The translations under genes and the position numbers were made by a program. The notes below the pieces were generated by a model, which was given only the letters and a program-made list of their open reading frames with translations, searched no databases and was not told the origin of the DNA. This document shows, piece by piece, positions 1 to 7,601 of a DNA stretch of 11,981 bases (the first letter of the stretch is position 1; each line of letters opens with the position of its first letter). Source of the DNA: an uncultured Opitutaceae bacterium (GTDB taxonomy: Bacteria > Verrucomicrobiota > Verrucomicrobiia > Opitutales > Opitutaceae); contig CAKZMS010000501.1 of NCBI GenBank assembly GCA_937128785.1, positions 1 through 11,981 on the forward strand, read 5' to 3'.

Positions 1-50
1 GCGGCCAATAGGAAGAGAAGCACCAACACTTCGTTGGAAATCGAATTCAT
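1..50 (-). CDS. 5' fragment of a gene leaving the left edge, probably a membrane or exported protein
   Basis: An ATG at 48-50 read on the minus strand opens a frame of 16 full codons with no stop before the edge: MNSISNEVLVLLFLLA. A short polar head followed by an uninterrupted hydrophobic run is what a first transmembrane helix or signal peptide looks like. The ATG lies 86 bp past the symporter stop and in the same direction, so it could be the next gene of that cluster. The gap 51-136 holds no other gene. No clear ribosome binding site is visible, and 16 codons are too few to name a family. The hydrophobic run could also be chance. Confidence 0.4.
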   Translation of the reverse strand, partial: MNSISNEVLVLLFLLA

Positions 51-136
51 CTAAGTAAGACCGGACCTACGCCCGTTCCCCGGGTGGGCGCAACCCGAAT
101 TCGCGACTTCGTCCGTCGCGGCCCCGCCCGGCTTCA

Positions 137-1417
137 CTATTTCATCTCCTCCCAATGGGGCTCTTCCGCCTCGAAGATATCCTCGCGGAACTCGCCTTCC
201 GACTTGGCCACGATTGTTGAAACCATCGCGTCGCCGGTGACATTCACGGATGTCCGCACCATGTCCAGCAGGCGATCCACACCGAGAATCACGCCAATCG
301 CTTCCAGGGGCAGGCCCACCTGCTGAAACACCATGGCCAGCATCACGAGTCCCACGCCCGGCACTCCGGCGGTGCCAACGGAGGCGAGGGTCGCCGTCAG
401 AATGACCATCATGTAACCCTGCAGACCGAGTTCCACGCCCAAGGCCGTGGAGATGAAGACCGTCGCCACGCCTTGCATAATCGCGGTGCCGTCCATGTTT
501 ATCGTCGCTCCCAGCGGAATGGTGAACGAGCCGATGGAGCGCTTGATGCCGAGATTGTGTTCCGCGTTTTCGAGATTGAGTGGCAAAGTCGCGTTGCTGC
601 TCGCGGTCGAAAACGCGAAGAGCTGCACCCGCCGCATCTGTTTGAAGAAGCGCATCGGATTCAGGCCGGTGAACAGTTTAAAGAGCACCCCGTAGGTCAC
701 AAACATGTGCAGCAACAGTGCACCGAGCACCAAAACGAAATACTGTCCCAGTGCCGCAATCGTGCTGAATCCCTGCACCGCGAAGGTCTTGCCCACCAGC
801 GCGAACACGCCGAACGGAGCTGCCATCATGAGCACCACAACCAGCTTCATCACGACCTCGTTGAGATCCTTCGCGATAGCCAGCACCCGCTGCCCCGGCG
901 CCCCAGCCAAACACATGGCGATGCCAAAGAGGATGGCGAACAGGATCACCTGCAGCATGTTGCCTTCCGCCATGGCCGCGAACGGATTCCGCGGGAAGAT
1001 ATTGGTCAGGACGGCCCGCAGTCCCGGGCTCTCCTTGGCCGAGAAGGCGGTATCAAGGTCGAGCTGAAACCCGGATCCCGCCCGGAACAGAATAGCCATG
1101 CCCATGGCAATCGTAATGGCGATTGCCGTGGTGCCGATGTAGAAGACCAACGTCTTCACCCCGATGCGCCCGAGCTTGCGCACGTCGTCGAGTGAAGCGG
1201 TGCCGACAATCAGCGACAGCAGCACCAGGGGCACCACCAAGAGCTGCAGGGAACGCACGAACACATCACCGATTAACTGAAACAAATCGCCCGCCAGAAA
1301 TCCCGGCTCCTCCGGTGTCGCCCCGCTCAGGTTGAGCACGGTGCCAATGGCCGCGCCCAACGCCATGCCGATCAGAATATTGCGGGTAAGGTGACGGGGG
1401 TCGAAAAGCGCGTTCAT
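137..1417 (-). CDS. DAACS-family cation:dicarboxylate / acidic amino-acid symporter
   Basis: A 426-residue inner-membrane secondary transporter of the glutamate/aspartate/C4-dicarboxylate symporter family, importing its substrate with Na+ or H+. Family signatures run in order: the serine-rich hairpin HP1 (AFSTASSNATLP, residues 268-279), the TM7 sodium-site motif NMDGT (307-311), hairpin HP2 (SVGTAGVPG, 346-354), and TM8 with D381, D385, R388, T389, N392 and D396. These correspond to the archaeal GltPh substrate/sodium residues D390, D394, R397, T398, N401 and D405. The TM8 arginine usually marks carriers of acidic rather than neutral substrates, so glutamate, aspartate or a C4-dicarboxylate is likely. 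Length is normal for the family. I start at the ATG at 1417. An upstream in-frame start at 1450 would add 11 Pro/Arg-rich residues that do not look like family sequence. It lies 94 bp after the deacetylase gene, in the same direction. Confidence 0.93.
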   Translation of the reverse strand: MNALFDPRHLTRNILIGMALGAAIGTVLNLSGATPEEPGFLAGDLFQLIGDVFVRSLQLLVVPLVLLSLIVGTASLDDVRKLGRIGVKTLVFYIGTTAIAITIAMGMAILFRAGSGFQLDLDTAFSAKESPGLRAVLTNIFPRNPFAAMAEGNMLQVILFAILFGIAMCLAGAPGQRVLAIAKDLNEVVMKLVVVLMMAAPFGVFALVGKTFAVQGFSTIAALGQYFVLVLGALLLHMFVTYGVLFKLFTGLNPMRFFKQMRRVQLFAFSTASSNATLPLNLENAEHNLGIKRSIGSFTIPLGATINMDGTAIMQGVATVFISTALGVELGLQGYMMVILTATLASVGTAGVPGVGLVMLAMVFQQVGLPLEAIGVILGVDRLLDMVRTSVNVTGDAMVSTIVAKSEGEFREDIFEAEEPHWEEMK

Positions 1418-1511
1418 GGGGTATGGGGGAGATCGAGGAGCGCCCCACATTCCTGCGGTGCACCTTCAGCGTCAATCGCAGTCGGTCGACACTCGGACCA
1501 GCGCAGCGCGA

Positions 1512-2366
1512 CTAGCGCATCCGCGCGATGCGGTCGGATACGTCTGCCTTCAAACGATCGAGATAGCTCAAGGTGTAGTCGGCAAGGTCGAGATCGGTGT
1601 CGACTACCAAGGGAGTAAGGTCCATCGCCCAGGTGAGGTGGTCGGCCGCATCAATACTGTGCGCATCATTGAACGTGGCATTCGCCGCACGGCGGCCTTC
1701 CACCGCCGCATCGTAGCGCTTTCCTCCGGTGATCTGAGAATCAAAGACGGCCAACAAATCACGGCGCAATTGCGGATGCGCGCTGTCGTCCAGGGCAACC
1801 TTGTCGGTGGCGAGCATCCAATCCAGACCTCGCCAAACCTCGACGCCCAACATCTGGACCGGACGTCGCTCCGGCGGCATGCCCCGGAAAGCCGCCAGAC
1901 AACGATGCAGCACACCGACGTGCGTATCGTGTTTGTCCGCCGGGTTGTGTAGGTAAACCACTTGGGGCGAGGCGATTGCCAGCAGCATTTCGAGATCTTG
2001 CTCGACGTCAGACGCCTCGTCGCCGCGTTTCACCGCCCCGCTGGGGTGAGCCAGTTGAATCTGGATGGCATATTGCCCGAGACGCGCCGCCTCGCGTTGT
2101 TCATCCCGTCGAATCAGCTGCATCTCGTCATCGGTTCGATCTGCATAAGGACCCGTGCGGGCCGAGCCGGCACCGTTGGTGACGACAACTCCGCCGAAGG
2201 CCGAGCTTTCCGGATGGTCGAGGCAATGGGTGATCCCGCTGTGAGCGATGATTTCCAAGTCATCCTGGTGGGCGCCAATGGCCAGATGCGTCACCCGACC
2301 CAACGCCGCTTCCGGCGCAGATCCATCGGGCACAAAAACGTCAGCTTGGGGATGGGAGAACTTCAT
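1512..2366 (-). CDS. PIG-L/LmbE-family N-deacetylase
   Basis: A 284-residue cytoplasmic protein of the PIG-L/LmbE zinc deacetylase family, whose members remove N-acetyl groups from GlcNAc-type sugars (MshB, BshB, diacetylchitobiose deacetylase). The first motif is AHQDDLE (residues 32-38), a variant of the usual AHPDDE, giving zinc ligands H33 and D36 and catalytic base D35. The second is HDTH (146-149), giving the third zinc ligand H149. RRDEQREAA (87-95) matches the conserved Arg/Glu helix after the first motif. No signal peptide is seen. Its ATG sits inside the stop of the upstream nucleotidyltransferase (ATGA overlap), so the two are probably translated together. The substrate cannot be read from sequence: N-acetylated mono- or disaccharides are plausible, and other acyl-amide sugars are possible. 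Confidence 0.85.
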   Translation of the reverse strand: MKFSHPQADVFVPDGSAPEAALGRVTHLAIGAHQDDLEIIAHSGITHCLDHPESSAFGGVVVTNGAGSARTGPYADRTDDEMQLIRRDEQREAARLGQYAIQIQLAHPSGAVKRGDEASDVEQDLEMLLAIASPQVVYLHNPADKHDTHVGVLHRCLAAFRGMPPERRPVQMLGVEVWRGLDWMLATDKVALDDSAHPQLRRDLLAVFDSQITGGKRYDAAVEGRRAANATFNDAHSIDAADHLTWAMDLTPLVVDTDLDLADYTLSYLDRLKADVSDRIARMR

Positions 2367-3253
2367 GACTGCAAAAACAAAGACGCGGGATATTCGCCGG
2401 CCGCCACCATGTTGGCGAGGGTCGCCTCGACCTGCGGCTTGTCCTCACGATAAGTGACACCGAACCAGCTGGCCGAGGTCGGCCGCACCCGCACCGTGGC
2501 GCGACCCGCCGAAATCTCATTGGATACCGCCGCCGGCAGGTAGAACTCGGATTTCTCTTCGTTAAGTCTCTCGGAAACGAATGACCGCCACTGCCGATCG
2601 AGCGCGTCCCAAAAACTCGGCTGAAACGCCCAGCAGTTCATCGAGACAATCTCCTCACCCGAGAAGGTTTTGCCGGGACCGACATCATCCCGCGCAATGC
2701 CGGTGTGTTCGACCACTTCGGTCAGTTCGCCCGCCGCCGAAACCTGGCAAACGCCGCGCGAGACCGAGCCCTGCTCAGACAGGGTGTTGCCCAGACGATA
2801 GCCGACCATGGCGTGATCGGCGTCGGGGTGGGCCATGAAGTCCGCCAACTGGGCGAAGGCATCCCGGCCCAGAAAGTCATCGGCATTGATCACGGCAAAG
2901 GAACCGGGAACCGCCTCACGGGCACACCATACCGCGTGACCGGTGCCCCAGGGTTTGGTCCGACCCTCCGGCACACCGACCTCTTCGGGCAGTTGATCGA
3001 GAGACTGGAACGCGTAGCTCACCGCCACTTTATCCGCATAGCGCGAGCCAATCTGCTCCCGGAACACCTCCTCAAAGTCGCGCCGAATGACGAATGTCAC
3101 CCGATCAAAGCCCGCGCGAATCGCGTCGAACACCGCGTAATCAAGAATGGTCTCTCCGCTCGGCCCGACCGGATCGAGTTGTTTGAGTCCGCCGTATCGC
3201 GAGCCCATGCCTGCTGCCAAAACCACCAAAGTGCGTGCGTCCATGGAGCCCAT
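2363..3253 (-). CDS. Sugar-phosphate nucleotidyltransferase-like protein
   Basis: A 296-residue GT-A/Rossmann-type nucleotidyltransferase, the class that makes NDP-sugars from NTP and sugar-1-phosphate. The N-terminal signature is LAAGMGSR (residues 12-19) with K24 in GGLKQ, the nucleotide-binding loop. PWGTGHA (101-107) is the base/ribose-contacting segment. NADD (123-126) supplies the metal Asp, VEHT lies at 181-184, and GVTYREDKP (265-273) has the second metal Asp, D271. No left-handed beta-helix acyltransferase or hexapeptide domain follows, so it is not a GlmU-type fusion. ATG occurs at 3253 and again at 3244; the shorter start gives MDARTLVVLAAG, closer to typical homologues, and I cannot decide between them. 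It overlaps the deacetylase by 4 bp, which suggests a shared amino-sugar or sugar-1-phosphate pathway. The base and sugar used are unknown. Confidence 0.85.
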   Translation of the reverse strand: MGSMDARTLVVLAAGMGSRYGGLKQLDPVGPSGETILDYAVFDAIRAGFDRVTFVIRRDFEEVFREQIGSRYADKVAVSYAFQSLDQLPEEVGVPEGRTKPWGTGHAVWCAREAVPGSFAVINADDFLGRDAFAQLADFMAHPDADHAMVGYRLGNTLSEQGSVSRGVCQVSAAGELTEVVEHTGIARDDVGPGKTFSGEEIVSMNCWAFQPSFWDALDRQWRSFVSERLNEEKSEFYLPAAVSNEISAGRATVRVRPTSASWFGVTYREDKPQVEATLANMVAAGEYPASLFLQS

Positions 3254-3378
3254 GCAGACAGTTCCGCCGGGCGTGGCAAAGTCATTTCCATGACGTTGAT
3301 CGATCAGTTTTACGGTGAGCAGAACTCCTGGCGGGAACCGTTTGCGAACCCACCGGAAACCTCGGACGCTTGGCCCCT
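3254..3378. promoter_or_regulatory. Divergent intergenic region with a 10-bp palindrome
   Basis: This 125-bp gap separates the minus-strand nucleotidyltransferase cluster from the plus-strand lipoprotein cluster, so promoters for both directions should lie here or overlap the gene ends. I see no convincing -35/-10 pair on either strand. The only clear symmetry is TGATCGATCA at 3297-3306, a perfect palindrome that could be an operator or chance. A stop-free 42-codon frame from the ATG at 3290 crosses the region but has no recognisable content. Confidence 0.3.
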
Positions 3379-3864
3379 ATGCGTCTTTTTCAGACCCCTC
3401 ATCCCCTTCGCCTGGTAGGTTGCGCGGGAGCCCTCCTACTTTTCGCCGGCTGCGAAACCACCTCGCCGTCGCCTTTGGCCGAAACCGGCTACGACACCGT
3501 GCCCCAGGAGGAGTATCCGGAACTCCGATACAGAGAAGCCATGAAGCAACTTCGCCTCGGCATGACCAAGGACGAGGTCACGGCATTGATCAGTGAGCCT
3601 ACAAGGCGCACTGCCGCCGCGGGGGACGAGGCGGGTCTGGAGCGCTGGATCTATGAGCTGCGCCATCGTCCGCAATTCCGCACCATCACCGCCGAGATGG
3701 AAGAGATCCCCGTCGTCGACCCCATCACCGGCGAGGCCGGCACAATCATGGAGGCCCGGCCGGAATCAGAACGGTTCCAACTTATCGAAGTCTTCACGCT
3801 GGGATTCGATGAAACGGGGGTTTTGGCCGACTTGGATTATACCTCGCAACGACAACGCACCTGA
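3379..3864 (+). CDS. BamE/SmpA-like lipoprotein, first of a tandem pair
   Basis: A 161-residue predicted lipoprotein. The N-terminus has Arg residues, a hydrophobic core and a lipobox ending LFAGC with the lipidated Cys at 25, followed by a Ser/Pro/Thr-rich linker. The stretch LRLGMTKDEVTALISEPTRR (residues 59-78) matches the opening of the SmpA/OmlA/BamE fold (L..GMT..EV..LLG.P), a small two-layer domain found in envelope lipoproteins. A block from 90 to 119 (WIYELRH...DPITGE) recurs in the next gene, so the two are paralogues. I start at the ATG at 3379; a TTG at 3370 in the same frame would add three residues. A role in outer-membrane or envelope assembly is inferred from the fold only. 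It need not be BamE itself, because several unrelated lipoproteins share this domain. Confidence 0.75.
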   Translation: MRLFQTPHPLRLVGCAGALLLFAGCETTSPSPLAETGYDTVPQEEYPELRYREAMKQLRLGMTKDEVTALISEPTRRTAAAGDEAGLERWIYELRHRPQFRTITAEMEEIPVVDPITGEAGTIMEARPESERFQLIEVFTLGFDETGVLADLDYTSQRQRT

Positions 3865-3879
3865 TCGCAGACTGACGGC

Positions 3880-4326
3880 ATGTGGCGAACTCCCCCCCGG
3901 GTCGGAACCCGTTGCCTCCAGCTCAGCCTGCTGGTCGGCGGTATGCTGGCGGGGGGGTGTGAGACCATCACCGTAACCGAGCCCCCGGTCGCTCCATCCG
4001 CGCAATTGATCGTGGGGATGCGCACCGAACGCGTGGAGGCATTGTTGGGGCCGGCCGAAGCCGTGAGCCGCGGCGCCGGCGCTGACTACGTTGAAGAGAC
4101 CTGGATCTACCAGATCGAACATCCCCCCGTCTATCGGACCATCGTGGCCGAGATGCAGGATGTTCCGTGGGTGGACCCGATTACCGGCGAAATGAAAACC
4201 CTGCAGGAGCCGGTCACCGATCAACAGCGGCTGGATCGTCGAGAAACCATCACCCTGGTGTTCCGCTATGGGCAGCTCATGACCATCGATCGGGAAGTCG
4301 ACGAGCACCGGTCATTTTCGCGCTGA
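3880..4326 (+). CDS. BamE/SmpA-like lipoprotein, second of a tandem pair
   Basis: A 148-residue predicted lipoprotein starting 15 bp after the previous stop. The signal has basic residues R3, R7 and R11, a hydrophobic core and a lipobox LAGGC with Cys at 27. VGMRTERVEALLGPAE (residues 45-60) is the BamE/SmpA-like helix and turn. The block 75-104 (WIYQIEH...YRTIVAEMQDVPWVDPITGE) lines up with 90-119 of the upstream protein, including an identical VDPITGE, so the pair arose by duplication. The linker between the lipobox and the fold is much shorter than in the first copy. Probably anchored in the outer membrane facing the periplasm; partner and function are unknown. Confidence 0.75.
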   Translation: MWRTPPRVGTRCLQLSLLVGGMLAGGCETITVTEPPVAPSAQLIVGMRTERVEALLGPAEAVSRGAGADYVEETWIYQIEHPPVYRTIVAEMQDVPWVDPITGEMKTLQEPVTDQQRLDRRETITLVFRYGQLMTIDREVDEHRSFSR

Positions 4327-4395
4327 CGGAATACGGGTTGGGGATTGAGCTCCCGGCTCAACCGCGCATGGTTCCTGCCACCCCACCTCGGATAC

Positions 4396-5760
4396 ATGCA
4401 TCAAGATCCCCCGGTCATCCGAACGCTCAACACCTTGCCGCCTGCTTGGGATCGGTCGGGAGTCTTTGTGGCAAATCTGTTCAGCCTGTTCTTTGGCAAC
4501 CGTCGTCAAACCGATGATCTTTGCGCGGAAGTAGGTCGGCTCGAGACCTATGGCGGACGCCTCGTTCCTGTCCTCGGGCTGATGTTTCAAGGGAGCGCTC
4601 CCAATGTCGTTGTGCTTGAGCAGGAGCCCGATCGGCGCCTCTTCGACTACTTTACGGGTGAGTTAAAACTCGTCTTGCCGGACATGGCCGTCCTGCCCCA
4701 TCGCGACTACGAAAAACTCGCTCACCAGCCGGGAGACCCGGCCGTGGCGCAGTCTCTCGTCGAGCGACTCGCCCGCCTTCCTTCCGGGTGGATCGATGGA
4801 TTTGTGACCGACGAATCACTGCAATTTCTGGCGAACAAATCGGGGCACGAGACGCTGAACACCCGGCAAGGCAGTTACGACGGGAACAACAAGGTGATGC
4901 TTCATCACCATTTAGTGGATACGCATTTGCCCACCTTCACCACTCATTTGGCTTCCAGCCTGGGGGAGATCGATCAAGCCCGCGAACGGTTGCGGCATGC
5001 CGGATATGATCGAGCCGTGATCAAAACCGCCATCGGGGCCAGCGGTGTGGGACTCTGGCAGATGCCCACCGACGGCGCCGGGGCCGACATCCCGGAATAC
5101 TGCTTTCACGAAGGTGCCTGTCTCGTGCAGGGCTGGCTCGACGATAAGATTGGCGATGTCACCAAGGTGCACTCCCCGAGTGTGCAGCTCTTCGTTCGAC
5201 CCGAATCCGTTCACCTCTACGATCTGACCGATCAGATTCTCGGCGTCGACAGTGTGCATGAGGGCAACATGTCGCCGCCGGCGTGGGCCCTGGCCGACCC
5301 CGACACCTACGAGGAACTCATGCGCCAGGCCGCCAGTGTGGGCCACTGGCTGCACGGTCGCGGCTATCGCGGCACGGCCAGTATCGATTTTCACGTGGCC
5401 GATCGCACGGGAGGGCGTGAGGTGCGGGTCTGCGAAGTCAACGCGCGCGTCACCGGGGCCACCTACCCGGCCTTGCTGGCCCGTCATTTGGCTCCCGGCC
5501 AGGCCTGGCTGATGCGCAACCTTCGTTTCGACCCCGGCATCCCCCCGGCCCGCTTGCTGGAGTTGTTGGATGATGCCGGACTGCTGTTCAAGGCGGGAGG
5601 CACGCGCCAAGTCCTACCGATCAATTTTAACGTCCACCCCGAAGAGGGAGTGACCAAGGGCCAGTTCCTTTGTGTCGCACCGACGATCGAAGACGCGGCC
5701 ACGTTACTGCGTGACACCGGTTCAACGCTGCCAGTTACTGATAGCTTCGACCGTGACTGA
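4396..5760 (+). CDS. ATP-grasp ligase resembling the PGM1 (pre-ATP-grasp) class
   Basis: A 454-residue ATP-grasp enzyme, likely joining a carboxylate to an amine through an acyl-phosphate at the cost of ATP. Visible parts, in order: an N-terminal pre-ATP-grasp segment (SGVFVANLFSLFF, residues 21-33); NNK with K166; VIKTAIGASGVG, with ATP-binding K210 and the Gly-rich loop at 214-219; and the magnesium site D331 (TASIDFHV), E347 and N349 (CEVNARVTGATYP). The C-terminal 60 residues (AGLLF... GQFLCVAPTIEDAATLL) resemble the short cap domain of PGM1-like peptide ligases. The family match is from memory of motifs. Start choice is open: I use the ATG at 4396, but an in-frame TTG at 4345 would add 17 residues and sit only 18 bp after the lipoprotein gene. 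Its stop lies inside the start of the M20 gene, so product and hydrolase are probably co-expressed. Substrates unknown. Confidence 0.8.
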   Translation: MHQDPPVIRTLNTLPPAWDRSGVFVANLFSLFFGNRRQTDDLCAEVGRLETYGGRLVPVLGLMFQGSAPNVVVLEQEPDRRLFDYFTGELKLVLPDMAVLPHRDYEKLAHQPGDPAVAQSLVERLARLPSGWIDGFVTDESLQFLANKSGHETLNTRQGSYDGNNKVMLHHHLVDTHLPTFTTHLASSLGEIDQARERLRHAGYDRAVIKTAIGASGVGLWQMPTDGAGADIPEYCFHEGACLVQGWLDDKIGDVTKVHSPSVQLFVRPESVHLYDLTDQILGVDSVHEGNMSPPAWALADPDTYEELMRQAASVGHWLHGRGYRGTASIDFHVADRTGGREVRVCEVNARVTGATYPALLARHLAPGQAWLMRNLRFDPGIPPARLLELLDDAGLLFKAGGTRQVLPINFNVHPEEGVTKGQFLCVAPTIEDAATLLRDTGSTLPVTDSFDRD

Positions 5761-6892
5761 TACCGCCCCCCACCAACGACTCCGAGACCGCCTGGTCGCG
5801 TTGACCCGGGACCTTATTCTGCTTCCCAGCTCGGAAGCCAATCCGGCGGCCATCCGCCAGTGCTACGAGTTTGTGCGGAATCATCTTGAAGGCTTCGACG
5901 GCGTGGAAATCCACGACCACGAAAGCAACGGCGTGCCGTCGCTGGTCGCCCTGCCCGCCGGCAACGCCAGTCCCGATGTGCTGATGGTCGCCCATCTGGA
6001 CGTCGTCGATCATCCGGATCCGGCCGCCTATCGTTCCACCTTGCAGGACGATCGCATTGTGGGCTCCGGCGCCGGCGACATGAAAGGTGCCCTCGCCATT
6101 TTGATGGTCTTGTTTCGGCGATTTCATCGGGCCCATCCCGGTCTGAGTCTGGGGCTGGCCGTAACCACTGATGAGGAAACGGGTGGCACCCACGGCGTGC
6201 GCTATCTGATCGAGGAAGTGGGACTGCGGTGCGGCTGTGCCTTGATCCCCGACGGCGGTTCGCCTCAGGAAATCACGGTGGAGGAAAAAGGGATTCTCCA
6301 TGTGCAGCTCTTGACCAACGGGCTGCCCGCCCATGCCGCTCGGCCCTGGTTGGGCGACAACCCCATCCCCCATCTGACCGCCGGACTGGATCGACTGGAA
6401 AAGGCCTTTGCGGATCTGAAATCCGATACCGAAGACTACTGGCACCCGACCTGCACCGTCACCGGCATCGGCACCGAGAACGATGCGTTCAATCGCTTGG
6501 CCGCGGAGGCGCATGCCACCCTTGATATCCGGTTTCCGCCGCCACACACGTGCGAGAGCCTGTTGGCGCTGGTGCGCGAGGTAGTGGGCGAGCAAATCCA
6601 AGTATCGCCTATTATCGAAGCCGCGCCCACCCATCTTTTGCCAGACCCGAGGTTTGTGGATATCACCGAACAAATCATGGGAGTTCGCCCGCGGCTGGCC
6701 CGGGAGTCCGGCGGCAGCGATGCGCGCTTTCTCCACCCTTACGGAATTCCCGTGCTGATGTCGCGGCCGGACGTGGGCAATCTGCATGCTCCCGACGAGT
6801 GGATCAGTATCGATTCGATGGTGGACTATTATCGAGTCTGTGAGTCCTACCTCGCCCAGCGTTTCGATGTCACTCTGCCTCCTGAAACCTAA
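5753..6892 (+). CDS. M20-family metallopeptidase / amidohydrolase (ArgE/DapE/carboxypeptidase type)
   Basis: A 379-residue cytoplasmic two-zinc hydrolase that cleaves peptide or acyl-amide bonds next to a free carboxylate. The full metal and catalytic set is present: HLD with H81 and D83, GDMKG with bridging D109, TTDEETGG with general base E141 and ligand E142, IPDGG with D167, and NLHAPDE with H345. The dimerisation-domain His is H194 (PAHAAR). ESGGSDARFL (318-327) is the usual substrate-pocket loop. I start at the GTG at 5753, giving MTDTAPHQRL and an 8-bp overlap with the ligase gene. An earlier GTG at 5672 would add 27 Arg-rich residues buried in the ligase frame, which is unlikely. ArgE, DapE, CPG2-like carboxypeptidase or dipeptidase activity cannot be told apart here. 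The coupling to an ATP-grasp ligase argues for a dedicated peptide-like substrate. Confidence 0.88.
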   Translation: MTDTAPHQRLRDRLVALTRDLILLPSSEANPAAIRQCYEFVRNHLEGFDGVEIHDHESNGVPSLVALPAGNASPDVLMVAHLDVVDHPDPAAYRSTLQDDRIVGSGAGDMKGALAILMVLFRRFHRAHPGLSLGLAVTTDEETGGTHGVRYLIEEVGLRCGCALIPDGGSPQEITVEEKGILHVQLLTNGLPAHAARPWLGDNPIPHLTAGLDRLEKAFADLKSDTEDYWHPTCTVTGIGTENDAFNRLAAEAHATLDIRFPPPHTCESLLALVREVVGEQIQVSPIIEAAPTHLLPDPRFVDITEQIMGVRPRLARESGGSDARFLHPYGIPVLMSRPDVGNLHAPDEWISIDSMVDYYRVCESYLAQRFDVTLPPET

Positions 6893-6903
6893 ACCTCTCT
6901 GAC

Positions 6904-7314
6904 ATGCTTCCTCCCCTCCGTGTGCTCGAAACATGCGTCTACACCAAGGATCTGGACGCTGCCTTCGAATTTTACAGCGAGGTGCTCGCACTCCGGTTGC
7001 ATTCCCGGGCCCCAGGCCGTCATATTTTCTTCCACTGCGGGCAAGGCATGCTGCTCATTTTCAACCCCGACGAAACGGAGCACGCGCATCCCGATGAAAT
7101 TCCTTCGCACGGCAGCCGGGGCAGCGAACATGTCTGTTGGGCGGTGGAACGGGAAGACCTGCCGCGGTGGCGCTCTCAGTTGGAAAAACACGGCGTGGCC
7201 ATCGAGCATGAGCAGACGTGGGAGAACGGCGCCCGCTCCATCTATTTCCGTGATCCCGCCGGCAACAGTCTGGAGTTCGCCACGCCTCGACTCTGGGAGA
7301 ATGACCCGGACTAG
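6904..7314 (+). CDS. VOC-superfamily (glyoxalase/bleomycin-resistance fold) protein
   Basis: A 136-residue protein with two beta-alpha-beta-beta-beta halves of the vicinal oxygen chelate fold. The first half opens with VLETCVYTKDLDAAFEFYSEVL (residues 7-28), the standard strand/helix with FY. The second opens at GSEHVCWAVEREDL (73-86) and ends SIYFRDPAGNSLEFATP (112-128), the classic DP.GN..E closing strand. Candidate metal ligands are E9, H76 and E124, so it may bind a divalent metal. It begins 11 bp after the M20 gene and is likely the last gene of that operon. VOC proteins act as isomerases, dioxygenases, lyases or binding/resistance proteins, and the sequence does not choose between these. 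Confidence 0.85.
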   Translation: MLPPLRVLETCVYTKDLDAAFEFYSEVLALRLHSRAPGRHIFFHCGQGMLLIFNPDETEHAHPDEIPSHGSRGSEHVCWAVEREDLPRWRSQLEKHGVAIEHEQTWENGARSIYFRDPAGNSLEFATPRLWENDPD

Positions 7315-7353
7315 GCCCGGAAACAGGGCGATGAGAGCCTCGAACAGACTGAC

Positions 7354-7536
7354 CTAGGAGCGCGGAACATTTTTGTCCGGCGGTAATTCGCGTTCGCTGC
7401 GACGTTTGCCCTGCTTCTTCCGGGGCCAACGCATATCCGGCGGAGTGTTCATACGTTTGATCCACCAAATCATAAGGATCAGCACCCCGGAAACCGGGAG
7501 CAGAATCGTTAAGATAAATCGGAGTAGATCAGGCAT
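7354..7536 (-). CDS. Small single-pass membrane protein with a basic tail
   Basis: A 60-residue hypothetical protein. Residues 5-26 (LRFILTILLPVSGVLILMIWWI) form one clear transmembrane helix. The rest is polar and strongly basic (KRM...RWPRKKQGKRRSERELPPDKN), so by the positive-inside rule the tail should be cytoplasmic. I start at the ATG at 7536; a GTG at 7539 directly before it is possible. Support that it is a real gene comes from a good sigma70-like promoter about 65 bp upstream (7602-7630) and from its being the only sizeable open frame in 7315-7536. No family recognised. It could be a membrane anchor or small regulator. Confidence 0.55.
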   Translation of the reverse strand: MPDLLRFILTILLPVSGVLILMIWWIKRMNTPPDMRWPRKKQGKRRSERELPPDKNVPRS

Positions 7537-7601
7537 CACATGGGGTATTTACCCTACATGATGGTCATTCCATCAGATTAGGCAATCGGGAAGCGCTCAG
7601 T

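Noticed and set aside
102..120. Hairpin CGCGAC/GTCGCG with a 7-nt loop just after the symporter stop
   Set aside because: Only a 6-bp stem and no T-run after it in the direction of transcription, so it is not a convincing intrinsic terminator.
473..1195. Long plus-strand open frame of 240 codons
   Set aside because: It is antisense to the symporter; its His/Arg/Gln-rich translation is the reverse shadow of membrane-protein codons in GC-rich DNA.
3290..3418. 42-codon frame from the ATG at 3290 as a leader peptide
   Set aside because: No ribosome binding site, no recognisable content, and it overlaps the lipoprotein start in another frame; probably chance.
5735..6991. 418-codon minus-strand frame opposite the M20 gene
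   Set aside because: Shadow frame: no family motifs, Gly/Gln/His-rich, and the opposite strand has the complete M20 catalytic set.
7315..7353. Terminator after the VOC gene
   Set aside because: Only a 4-bp GCCC/GGGC stem and scattered CTAGG/CCTAG symmetry, with no T-tract.
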